35,645 nt of DNA from Bacteroidales bacterium (GTDB lineage: Bacteria > Bacteroidota > Bacteroidia > Bacteroidales > F082): the NCBI GenBank assembly GCA_016285355.1, contig JAEEQP010000041.1, forward strand, positions 1 through 35,645, written 5' to 3'. The notes below the pieces were generated by a model. The model saw only the letters and a list, made by a program, of their open reading frames with translations, did no database searches and was not told the origin of the DNA. This document shows positions 14,692 to 21,688 of this stretch, piece by piece (positions within the stretch are counted from its first letter, which is position 1; the number at the start of each line of letters is the position of its first letter). A program made the translations under genes and the position numbers.

Positions 14692-14934
14692 ATGAAAAAA
14701 GTATTATTAGCTCTTGCCGTCGTGGCCTTGATAGGCTTCGCATCGTGTTCAAAAAACAAGGTTTGCCATTGTTATTATGACTACACAAGTCCGTTAGGAA
14801 ATGGCACCCAAGACCTTGGTCTTTCGGAGATTCAGGGTGGAAGTTGCAGCGATATTGAAACAAACGGTACTTATAACACCTATGATTTCGGTGACTTGGG
14901 AACGGGCAAAGTCCGTTGCGAAAAGGTGAAGTGA
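14692..14934 (+). CDS. Small Cys-rich lipoprotein, paralog of the preceding gene
   Basis: An 80-residue protein starting at ATG 14692, where a proper lipoprotein signal (MKKVLLALAVVALIGFASC) begins; ATG 14653 overlaps the previous stop and would add 13 residues in front. The lipobox Cys is C19, followed by SKNKVCHCYYDY; later cysteines are in GGSCSDI and VRCEKVK. These match the cysteine layout of the preceding protein, including G-G-S-C-S-D against G-S-S-C-K-D. It ends 22 bp before a strong terminator. Function unknown. Small size and duplication suggest a minor envelope component rather than an enzyme. Confidence 0.8.
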   Translation: MKKVLLALAVVALIGFASCSKNKVCHCYYDYTSPLGNGTQDLGLSEIQGGSCSDIETNGTYNTYDFGDLGTGKVRCEKVK

Positions 14935-14956
14935 TTTCCGAAACCATTGCACAAAC

Positions 14957-14985
14957 AACGCATGTCGAAAGATGTGCGTTTTTTT
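14957..14985 (+). terminator. Terminator with GAAA tetraloop
   Basis: AACGCATGTC pairs with GATGTGCGTT (two G:U wobbles) around a GAAA tetraloop, followed by TTTTT. The next promoter's -7 box starts two bases later, so termination and re-initiation are packed into under 45 bp. Confidence 0.88.
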
Positions 14986-14986
14986 G

Positions 14987-14994
14987 TAGATTTG
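14987..14994 (+). promoter_or_regulatory. Promoter -7 box of the MauE-thioredoxin gene
   Basis: TAGATTTG matches TAnnTTTG and ends only five bases before the GTG start at 14999, so the transcript is predicted to be leaderless. Confidence 0.6.
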
Positions 14995-14998
14995 CCTC

Positions 14999-15922
14999 GT
15001 GAATAGAGTCAAAACCATAGCACCCATTTTGCTGAAAGTCCTGTTGGGGCTTGTCTTCATCGTGTCGGCAGTGCTGAAGCTGTTCGACATGGACCGGTTT
15101 GAGATTTACATCTACAGCTACCATTTCTTCAACCTCAATTTCTCGTTTTTGGTGGCACGTGCAGCCATCATTCTTGAGCTTGTTCTTGGCATTGGATTGG
15201 TTTCCAATACCTTGCATAAACTATACTGGTGGGGGAGTATGGTCATGATTTTTGGCTACACCTTATTATTAATATACGCCCTGATTATTGGTCGCACCGA
15301 CAACTGCCACTGTTTCGGTGATTTCCTTCAATTCGACCCTAAGCAAAGCCTCATCAAAAACGGAGTACTGATGTTGCTTTTCCTGTTGATTTACAGGGTG
15401 GAAGGTTGGAAAACACCATACCGTTGGCTAATACTTTGCCTTGCCATCATGGTCTCGACCATAGGCGTTTTCGTGGCCTCGCCGCCCGACAACTACACGC
15501 CTGCATACGCATCAGAACAAAACCTTCAGATTGAACTTTTCAATGAAATGCTTGACGATGCACCTTTGGATAGTTTACATCTGAAAGAAGACAAGCAGGT
15601 AGTTTGCATATTCTCAACAGGTTGCGAGTATTGCCAAATGTCGGCGCGAAAACTCTCTCTGATGCAGCAGTTCTACGGTTTCCCCGCCGACCGTATCACC
15701 TACGTTTTCATGGGCAGCGAGGAAGGCATAACAAAGTTTTACGAACGCTCGGAATCAGCGCATTATCGTGATGTGCTGTATCCCGATGTGGTGCGTTTAT
15801 TAAAATCCGTCAATGGGAACCTGCCGGTCGTTGTCCTTTTGGAGGAGGGTGCGGTGGTACATGAATATGGATTTCGGAATATGAAGGAGGAGGAGATTAG
15901 GGCGTTTTTCGAGGTCAAATAA
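14999..15922 (+). CDS. DoxX/MauE-type membrane protein fused to a thioredoxin-like domain (BT_3928-like)
   Basis: A 307-residue protein starting at GTG 14999; the first in-frame ATG would remove the first membrane helix. Residues ~1-165 hold four or five hydrophobic helices with the MauE/DoxX pattern LLKVLLGLVFIVSAVLKLFD and the conserved pair of cysteines in TDNCHCFGDF. After a membrane exit, residues ~200-305 form a thioredoxin-like domain with C-x2-C (STGCEYCQMSARKL) and the cis-proline-like NLPVVVLLE. MauE-type proteins pass electrons to or from periplasmic thiol proteins, so a role in disulphide or redox handling in the envelope is likely (inference). This arrangement is known in Bacteroidetes as the BT_3928 family. 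The adjacent Cys-rich lipoproteins are possible but unproven partners. Confidence 0.85.
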   Translation: MNRVKTIAPILLKVLLGLVFIVSAVLKLFDMDRFEIYIYSYHFFNLNFSFLVARAAIILELVLGIGLVSNTLHKLYWWGSMVMIFGYTLLLIYALIIGRTDNCHCFGDFLQFDPKQSLIKNGVLMLLFLLIYRVEGWKTPYRWLILCLAIMVSTIGVFVASPPDNYTPAYASEQNLQIELFNEMLDDAPLDSLHLKEDKQVVCIFSTGCEYCQMSARKLSLMQQFYGFPADRITYVFMGSEEGITKFYERSESAHYRDVLYPDVVRLLKSVNGNLPVVVLLEEGAVVHEYGFRNMKEEEIRAFFEVK

Positions 15923-15975
15923 GGTTTGTCTGTTTAATTTTCAAGTCAAACTTGCTTGCTTTTCCGTTTTTTCCA

Positions 15976-15983
15976 TATCTTTG
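15976..15983 (+). promoter_or_regulatory. Promoter -7 box of the structured RNA / envelope operon
   Basis: TATCTTTG matches TAnnTTTG; transcription should begin near 15989. It is 302 bp before the first coding start, and I see no second TAnnTTTG box between 16234 and 16286. Confidence 0.68.
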
Positions 15984-15989
15984 TCCCCA

Positions 15990-16234
15990 ATAAACCCGAA
16001 GTCTAACCAAATCAAATATCGAATGAATAGAGCGCATTGGGCGCACCGACGGAATGCGGCATATTAAAAACAGAATAGTTTAACTTCATGCTTTATCTAT
16101 AGAACTACCACTTCAAAATCATTACAAGCATAAGTTGATGTTCATGTGTTTCCACATGGACTTTACTTATATAGTTGTAATGATGGGCTGTGGTAGGCCT
16201 CTATAGATGACTTAGAGTAAAATCCATGTTTTTT
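15990..16234 (+). ncRNA. Strongly structured RNA: long leader or independent small RNA
   Basis: The region has no ORF but extensive nested complementarity. From outside in: TTATCTATAGA with TCTATAGATGA (16093-16103/16200-16210), TACCAC with GTGGTA (16106-16111/16190-16195), ATCATTACAA with TTGTAATGAT (16118-16127/16175-16184), ATAAGT with ACTTAT (16130-16135/16165-16170), and CATGTG-TTTC-CACATG (16143-16158). Internal bulges separate the helices. An upstream hairpin pairs CGCATT with AATGCG around 16032-16064. The 3' boundary is guessed at a run of six T (16229-16234). The long, bulged rod shape recalls 6S-type RNAs and the known Bacteroidales structured RNAs, but I cannot match it to a family by reading. 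It might equally be a regulatory 5' leader of the operon starting at 16286. Confidence 0.65.
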
Positions 16235-16285
16235 ATTGCCCGATCGGGATGAAGATAAAAAGTTGAAAACATAAATCTCAATTAT

Positions 16286-17074
16286 ATGAAGAAATTTCTA
16301 CTTACAACAATTCTGATTTCCCTGTCCGCGATAGGTTTCGGACAGGAAGTCGAGACGGTGTCGGAGCGGTTCCACTACCGATACCTAAAGAAAGAACAGA
16401 CCAAGGAGCAAATCCAGAAGGACAACGAGGAACGCCAACGCAACTGGCAAGAGGAACTGGCGGCGATGAAAGCCAACCTTGCCGAAGGCCAAAGCGTTTC
16501 CGACAATGTGAAAATTGAGGTCCAGACCAATGTCCAGGACAACGACCTCATTATCTCCGTGGCCTACGAGACCCTTGTGGTGGCCGATGCTGCTGACGAT
16601 TACGCCCTCGGTAAGTACACCATCCAAAGCTCCAATGCCTGTATGCTGATGTGCAACTTCCTGAAAAACAAGATGGAAAACGAGCTTGCCGAATACCTAA
16701 AGGAAGGCACGAAAGTGGATGTAAAGATTACAGGTGCTACTGACGGTACCCCCATTCGCTCGAAAATAGCCTACCAAGGCGAGTATGGCGACTTCACCGA
16801 CAAGCCCATCACCTTGAACGGTGAGCCTTACAGCATGACGGTGACGCAGAAGACAGGCATCACCACCAACGCACAATTGGCTTTTTTGCGCACACAAGGT
16901 GTAGAACATTTCCTGAAAAACGAAGTGGAAACACTGAAACACACGGAGAATACTTTCCAAGAGTTTGCCGTGGAGAACAAGGAGAAAGGCGGAGGCTACC
17001 GCCGCGTTTCGGTGGAAATGACCATCCACAATGCCTTTGCCGATGTTGAACCTGAAAAAACCGAGAAGCCATGA
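16286..17074 (+). CDS. Exported protein with OmpA-like C-terminal pattern
   Basis: A 262-residue protein with a Sec signal peptide (MKKFLLTTILISLSAIGFGQ). It has a charged, coiled-coil-like stretch (about 36-64, rich in K/E/Q) and then a globular domain. The segment KVDVKITGATDGTPI...ITTNAQLAFLRTQGVEHFL...RRVSVEMTIHNAF resembles the core of OmpA-type peptidoglycan-associated domains (V-x-I-x-G-x-T-D...N-x-x-L-A-x-x-R-A...R-R-V). However, spacing differs and a standard hit is not guaranteed. It probably sits in the periplasm or outer membrane. The last four bases overlap the next start (ATGA at 17071-17074), so the two are translationally coupled. Function beyond envelope location is unknown. 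Confidence 0.72.
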   Translation: MKKFLLTTILISLSAIGFGQEVETVSERFHYRYLKKEQTKEQIQKDNEERQRNWQEELAAMKANLAEGQSVSDNVKIEVQTNVQDNDLIISVAYETLVVADAADDYALGKYTIQSSNACMLMCNFLKNKMENELAEYLKEGTKVDVKITGATDGTPIRSKIAYQGEYGDFTDKPITLNGEPYSMTVTQKTGITTNAQLAFLRTQGVEHFLKNEVETLKHTENTFQEFAVENKEKGGGYRRVSVEMTIHNAFADVEPEKTEKP

Positions 17075-17910
17075 AAACAAGAAAACTGTTGATGATAGTC
17101 CTATTAGTAATAGGTGTGCAAACCCTCATGGCGCAGGAGCATGTGACAAACATCCGTGCCGTGCAGGAAGACAAAATGGTTACCATCACCTACGATTTGA
17201 AAGTTCGTTCCGATGTACGCCTGCTCATCTCGATTGATGACGGCGAGCATTATACGGACACCATGAAGGTAACAGGCTACATTAACCGTGTGGTTCCTGC
17301 AGGAAAGAACAAAACCATCCGTTGGCAAGCTTTCAACGATTTGGGTTATGGCGACTATCCTTTGATTCGTTTTAAGTTCATTACCAAGGAAGCGCAGCAA
17401 AACCAAATGCCTAAAGTGAAGCGTATTCCAAAAATTACCTTTGCCACATTGAACGGAGCCTACACCAACACGCAGAACCCTTCGATTGGATTTACCTTTG
17501 GACAGGTGCAGAAGTTTGGTTGGTTTGCCTCCGTGATGAGCGGTTTCCACTTCGGGGGACTGTTCCCTGCTGCTACAAGCGATGCAGAAGGTTTCGTAGG
17601 TGAGGACTTGCCTTTCTACAAGGACGAATACGCGCATACAGCGCTTTCCATCATGGGCGGTGGCGTGATGCGTTTGAACGACATGATGTATGTGAAGGTG
17701 GGCGTAGGATTTGGCAACCGCTCGCTGTCGTGGAAGACCTTGGACGACCGCTGGGTGCGCAATGGCGGCTATTCTTCCGTGGGCGTGGATGTTTCGGCGG
17801 GTATGATGTTTCGCTTCGGAGGCTTTGTCCTCTCGTTGGATGCCGTGACGACCAACTTCAAAATTTTCGAAGGCAAGATTGGTCTGGGATATAGTTTTGA
17901 AAACCGTTAA
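17071..17910 (+). CDS. Putative outer-membrane beta-barrel protein
   Basis: A 279-residue exported protein with signal peptide MKTRKLLMIVLLVIGVQTLMA. Residues ~22-100 form a beta-sandwich-like N-terminal domain (VTITYDLKVRSDVRLLISIDDGEHY, then RVVPAGKNKTIRWQAF), often seen before membrane barrels in Bacteroidales. The rest alternates short hydrophobic strands and turns (GAYTNTQNPSIGFTFGQ, WFASVMSGFHFGG, MYVKVGVGFGNR, GVDVSAGMMFRFG, FVLSLDAVTT) and ends with an aromatic-rich strand IGLGYSFENR, typical of a barrel inserted by the BAM complex. It overlaps the gene before it by 4 bp and is 12 bp from the next. Function unknown. Confidence 0.78.
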   Translation: MKTRKLLMIVLLVIGVQTLMAQEHVTNIRAVQEDKMVTITYDLKVRSDVRLLISIDDGEHYTDTMKVTGYINRVVPAGKNKTIRWQAFNDLGYGDYPLIRFKFITKEAQQNQMPKVKRIPKITFATLNGAYTNTQNPSIGFTFGQVQKFGWFASVMSGFHFGGLFPAATSDAEGFVGEDLPFYKDEYAHTALSIMGGGVMRLNDMMYVKVGVGFGNRSLSWKTLDDRWVRNGGYSSVGVDVSAGMMFRFGGFVLSLDAVTTNFKIFEGKIGLGYSFENR

Positions 17911-17922
17911 AACAGATTGAAA

Positions 17923-19812
17923 ATGAAAAAGATAAGTATAATACTACTGACCTTGCTGGTTGCGATGTCTGCCTGCAAGAAAACTCCAGAAGTGAACTTG
18001 AAATACGTGGATGTGGAGCGCGACTTGATTACCGTAGGTACGACCACGGCCACAATGCAGTGCGATTATAAGTATATTGCCACTTTGAAAAAAGCCTATT
18101 TCTATTATGGTGAAGGCGAGGATACGGCAGACATGAACGCCGCTGAAATGCGCGTGGTGCAAAACACATTGTATGTTGACCTCACAGGCTTGAAGGAAAA
18201 CACCACATACAATTATTATTACGAGTTTTACAATGGCTTCAACTCCATGCGGACAGCCTTGAATACATTTAAAACAGAGGCGGGTAATGGAGGAGGCGAA
18301 GAACCTCCAACACCACCTGAAATTATGCTCCCCACCGTGATTACCGCAATGGTAACGGAGATTACTACTAACTCTGCTCAATGTGGTGGTGAGGTGGTCG
18401 ACGATGGTGGTGCGGAAGTGACCGAACGAGGCATCTGTTGGGGTACGAGCGAGAATCCTACCTTGAACGACAACCTTATTGCCGTTGGCATGGGGATAGG
18501 TGCTTTCACTGCTATGATGAATGGATTGGAAGCCAATACTACCTATCATGTTCGTGCTTATGCTACCAATGAGATGGGCACTGCATATGGTTTGGACAAA
18601 GAGTTTTCCACACTTTCTGGTGGTAGTAGTGGTGCTCCCGAAGGAGCCATCAATGGTTTGTTCACCATTAATGAGAATGGAGACCAAGTGTATTTCTCAA
18701 AAGGAAATCTACAGTATCAAGCATCAACAAACACTTGGAGGTTTGCCGAGCATCAGTGGGATTTTGTAGGAGGGACTGATTATTCAGGAAGCCATTTTGG
18801 TAATGTAAGTGGAAGTAGTAATAATGAGATTTCACCAACTTATGAAGGCTGGATAGACTTGTTTTGTTGGGGTACAAGTGGTTGGGATAATGGAAATGTT
18901 TATTACCATCCCTACGATTATGAGAGATTGAATGAATATGCTGGTTATGGGTATGGCCCTACAGATGGAACAAACCTCTTGTTTAATTTGGCTGGCACTT
19001 ACGCCAACGCAGACTGGGGTATATATAACCCGATTTCGAATGGAGGAAATCAACCTAATCAATGGAGGACTTTAACTTTCATGGAATGGGTGCATCTTTT
19101 TGAGTTGCGCAACTCTTCTTCTGGAATTCGTTTCGCGAAAGCCGTAGTTGGAGGTGTAAATGGCATTATTTTGTTGCCAGATGATTGGGATGCTTCGTTC
19201 TATCCCTTGAATAATGCCAATAGAAGGGATGCGGGGTTTGGTAGTAATGTTATGACTATTTCGACTTGGTTAAGTGTATTTCAAACAAATGGAGCGGTAT
19301 TTTTGTCGGAGACGGGTCAAAGAGAAGTTCTAGGTTATTATTATAGTGGCGGTGGTTCATATTGGTCCACTACCTTTTATTCTTCTCGTGATGCAAAGGC
19401 TCTTGGTATAGGTGATGGAGGTATGACAACAAATAATGAAGGAGGTTGTACAAGGGATTTAGGATTGGGTGTTAGACTGGTTCGGGATAAGAATTACTCA
19501 CCCACTCCCGCCCCTGAATTAGCTAACGTTTTTACGATCGAACCGTATTCAACTGGATCTGTGGTTGTGGTATTCCAAGGGAGAGTAGAATTTGAAGGTA
19601 GTTCGCCAATAATTGAAAGGGGCTTTTATTGGGGTACATCGGAGAATCCAGGTCCAACTGATAATTGTTTGTTGGCGGATGAGGTGTATCCAGATTTGTT
19701 CTTTGCTAATTTTATTGGTTGGGTACCCAACACAACATATCATGTACGAGCTTATGCTAAAAATGGTGTTGGAACTGCTTATGGTTTAGATGTTGAATTC
19801 ACTTTATATTGA
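17923..19812 (+). CDS. Lipoprotein with FN3-like modules and FISUMP-like domain
   Basis: A 629-residue lipoprotein from ATG 17923. Signal peptide with lipobox MSAC, acylated C18. The N-terminal ~120 residues form a beta domain with tyrosine-rich strands. About 135-235 is an FN3-like module common in Bacteroidales (ITTNSAQCGGEVVDDGGAEV...GICWGTSENPTL...LEANTTYHVRAYATNEMGTAYGL). About 245-525 is a central domain starting INGLFTINENGDQVYFSKGNLQYQ that contains repeated W-G/W-x-x-G motifs and ends in VRLVRD. It resembles Fibrobacter succinogenes major-paralog-type domains. A second FN3-like module ends the protein. Likely surface exposed. The next gene is a close tandem paralog that lacks the last module. 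Ligand unknown. Confidence 0.82.
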   Translation: MKKISIILLTLLVAMSACKKTPEVNLKYVDVERDLITVGTTTATMQCDYKYIATLKKAYFYYGEGEDTADMNAAEMRVVQNTLYVDLTGLKENTTYNYYYEFYNGFNSMRTALNTFKTEAGNGGGEEPPTPPEIMLPTVITAMVTEITTNSAQCGGEVVDDGGAEVTERGICWGTSENPTLNDNLIAVGMGIGAFTAMMNGLEANTTYHVRAYATNEMGTAYGLDKEFSTLSGGSSGAPEGAINGLFTINENGDQVYFSKGNLQYQASTNTWRFAEHQWDFVGGTDYSGSHFGNVSGSSNNEISPTYEGWIDLFCWGTSGWDNGNVYYHPYDYERLNEYAGYGYGPTDGTNLLFNLAGTYANADWGIYNPISNGGNQPNQWRTLTFMEWVHLFELRNSSSGIRFAKAVVGGVNGIILLPDDWDASFYPLNNANRRDAGFGSNVMTISTWLSVFQTNGAVFLSETGQREVLGYYYSGGGSYWSTTFYSSRDAKALGIGDGGMTTNNEGGCTRDLGLGVRLVRDKNYSPTPAPELANVFTIEPYSTGSVVVVFQGRVEFEGSSPIIERGFYWGTSENPGPTDNCLLADEVYPDLFFANFIGWVPNTTYHVRAYAKNGVGTAYGLDVEFTLY

Positions 19813-19839
19813 GAATCTAATAGTAATAAATACGAAAAT

Positions 19840-21387
19840 ATGAAAAAACTGTCAATCATATTATTATGTGCCTTGGTTGCCTTGGCAGCCTGCACCAAGA
19901 GCAAGGAAGTCCATCCTGAAATAGGGGATGGCAATGACGAAATCTTAACAATAGGCGCGAAAGATGTCCATGTGAAATATACACGAACGGACTTCTCGGA
20001 ACTGCAAGAGGTGATATTCCATTATAGCCTTGCCGAAGCACAGCAATTCGCTGTCGTTGAAATGATAAAGAGAGAAACTTTTTTTGAACTCACACTCAAT
20101 GATTTGTTGAGTGATACATTGTACTGCTATTATTATGAGTTATTCCCCAATAGTGGCGATGCTTTCAATACATCACAAAAGACTTTCTACACACAGCTTT
20201 ATGAAACACCAGAACCACCTGTTATAGAATTACCCATTGTCATTACCACAGAAATTTCTGAAATCACCACAAATTCAGCCGCTTGTGGTGGTGAAGTCAC
20301 TCATGATGGTGGAGCCAATGTGACAGAGCGAGGAGTTTGCTGGAGCATGAATGAGAACCCTACTTTGGATGACAACCATATTGCTGAAGGTGTTGGAACC
20401 GGTGCTTTCACTATTGCGATAAATGGTTTGGAAGCCAATACTACTTATCATGTCCGTGCATACGCCACCAACGAGGTAGGAACAGCATACGGTCTGGATA
20501 AGGAGTTTTCCACACCTTCAAGCGGCGGCATTAGCGATGCTCCCGAAGGGGCTATCAATGGCTTGTTTACCATCAATGCCAATGGAGATAAGGTATATTT
20601 CTCGCAAGGGAATATTCAATATCAAGCTTCCACAAATACTTGGAGATTTGCGGAGAATCAATGGGATTATGTTGGGTCAGAGGTAGTGATGCCAGATTGT
20701 TACCCTGGAGGTACGGTATGGGGAAGTAGTAATCATCTCATTTCGCCTTCTTATGATGGATGGATTGACCTTTTCGGTTGGGGTACAAGTGGATATAATC
20801 ATGGTGCTGTATGTTACCAGCCATGGAGTACAAGCCGAAATAGGAGTGATTATTATGCCTATGGAAATGCTGAATATAATTTATTTGATATGACAGGACA
20901 AGCCGATTGGGGTTTCAATCCCATCATTAATGGGAACAATACCGAAAATTTTTGGCGTAGTTTAACTACGTATGAGTGGGCTTATGTCTTTAGTACAAGA
21001 TTTACTTCAAGTGGAATGCATTATGCTAAAGCAAAAGTGTGTGGCGTATCAGGAATAATATTGCTTCCTGACAATTGGAATGTTGATACTTTTACTTTAA
21101 GCAATACGGATATCCCTTCGGCTTCATTCTCCAGCAATGTTATTGCAAGAGAAGAATGGACAAATATGGAAAGTGTAGGAGCAGTCTTTCTTCCAGCTGC
21201 AGGTTTCCGAGATGGTTCAGAAGTGGGTTATGTGAATGTTTATGGTGTATATTGGACAGCCTCAAAGGGTAATGACATGCATGCCAAATGCATAGCTTTT
21301 GAAGAAGATAGCTTCTATTGGCAAGGGGCTAGCTACAATGGAAGGAATGATGGTGAAGCAGTTCGTTTGGTTCATGATGCTCGATAA
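19840..21387 (+). CDS. Lipoprotein paralog with one FN3-like module and FISUMP-like domain
   Basis: A 515-residue lipoprotein (lipobox LAAC, C18) that repeats the architecture of the preceding gene: an N-terminal beta domain, a FN3-like module (SEITTNSAACGGEVTHDGG...NTTYHVRAYATNEVGTAYGL), then INGLFTINANGDKVYFSQGNIQYQ and a FISUMP-like domain ending VRLVHDAR. The second FN3-like module is absent. The N-terminal domains of the two genes differ much more than the FN3/FISUMP junction, where DNA identity is high (compare 18530-18600 with 20430-20500). This suggests duplication followed by uneven divergence or recombination. It is the last gene of the operon; a strong terminator follows. Confidence 0.82.
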   Translation: MKKLSIILLCALVALAACTKSKEVHPEIGDGNDEILTIGAKDVHVKYTRTDFSELQEVIFHYSLAEAQQFAVVEMIKRETFFELTLNDLLSDTLYCYYYELFPNSGDAFNTSQKTFYTQLYETPEPPVIELPIVITTEISEITTNSAACGGEVTHDGGANVTERGVCWSMNENPTLDDNHIAEGVGTGAFTIAINGLEANTTYHVRAYATNEVGTAYGLDKEFSTPSSGGISDAPEGAINGLFTINANGDKVYFSQGNIQYQASTNTWRFAENQWDYVGSEVVMPDCYPGGTVWGSSNHLISPSYDGWIDLFGWGTSGYNHGAVCYQPWSTSRNRSDYYAYGNAEYNLFDMTGQADWGFNPIINGNNTENFWRSLTTYEWAYVFSTRFTSSGMHYAKAKVCGVSGIILLPDNWNVDTFTLSNTDIPSASFSSNVIAREEWTNMESVGAVFLPAAGFRDGSEVGYVNVYGVYWTASKGNDMHAKCIAFEEDSFYWQGASYNGRNDGEAVRLVHDAR

Positions 21388-21412
21388 TTCTGCAAAGACA
21401 AGCAGAAAAAAT

Positions 21413-21465
21413 AAAAGCCACCCTCAAACTCCAAAGGAAACTGCGGAGCGCGAGGGTGGCTTTTT
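21413..21465 (+). terminator. Strong terminator of the envelope operon
   Basis: AAAAGCCACCCTC (21413-21425) pairs perfectly with GAGGGTGGCTTTTT (21452-21465). The 26-base apical part can form a further CTCC/GGAG stem. Confidence 0.92.
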
Positions 21466-21570
21466 CGGATATTGAGGTGAATTCTCTTTTTATATTCATG
21501 ATTGTTGAAAAGAAAACAATATTTTTCGCATAAAAAATGATATTTGAGGCTCTTATAATGTAAAAAGAAC

Positions 21571-21578
21571 TATTTTTG
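21571..21578 (+). promoter_or_regulatory. Promoter -7 box of the second ATPase
   Basis: TATTTTTG matches TAnnTTTG. The predicted start of transcription (about 21583-21585) is immediately before the first repeat (21586), so the repeat array is the whole 5' leader. A good -33 TTTG at the usual distance is not evident. Confidence 0.6.
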
Positions 21579-21585
21579 CAGCCGA

Positions 21586-21688
21586 GATTTGAACATTTTG
21601 TAACGGAGATTTGAACATTTCGTAAGATAGATTTGAACATTTTGTAATGGAGATTTGAACATTTTGTAGGCAAAAATTGAACATTATG
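21586..21688 (+). repeat. Leader array: five copies of a 15-bp core with exact 22-bp period
   Basis: The core GATTTGAACATTTTG starts at 21586, 21608, 21630 and 21652 (the second copy has TTTCG). A degenerate fifth copy starts at 21674 (AAATTGAACATTATG), whose last three bases are the ATG start codon of the ATPase. Copies 1-2, 2-3, 3-4 and 4-5 are all exactly 22 bp apart, two DNA turns. Between cores most spacers carry GTAA plus GGA or GAT. The sequence is unrelated to the 33-bp array upstream of the other ATPase. Confidence 0.95.

Noticed and set aside
15923..16285. tmRNA, RNase P RNA or SRP RNA in the long gap
   Set aside because: None of the hallmark sequences of these RNAs (tag reading frame and CCA-like end, P4 core, GGAAG-type SRP loop) are visible; only an unassigned structured RNA is reported.
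21586..21688. CRISPR array
   Set aside because: Units are only 15 bp with 7-bp spacers, spacers are not unique 30-mers and no cas gene is present; the same holds for 6135-6218 with its 15-bp spacers.
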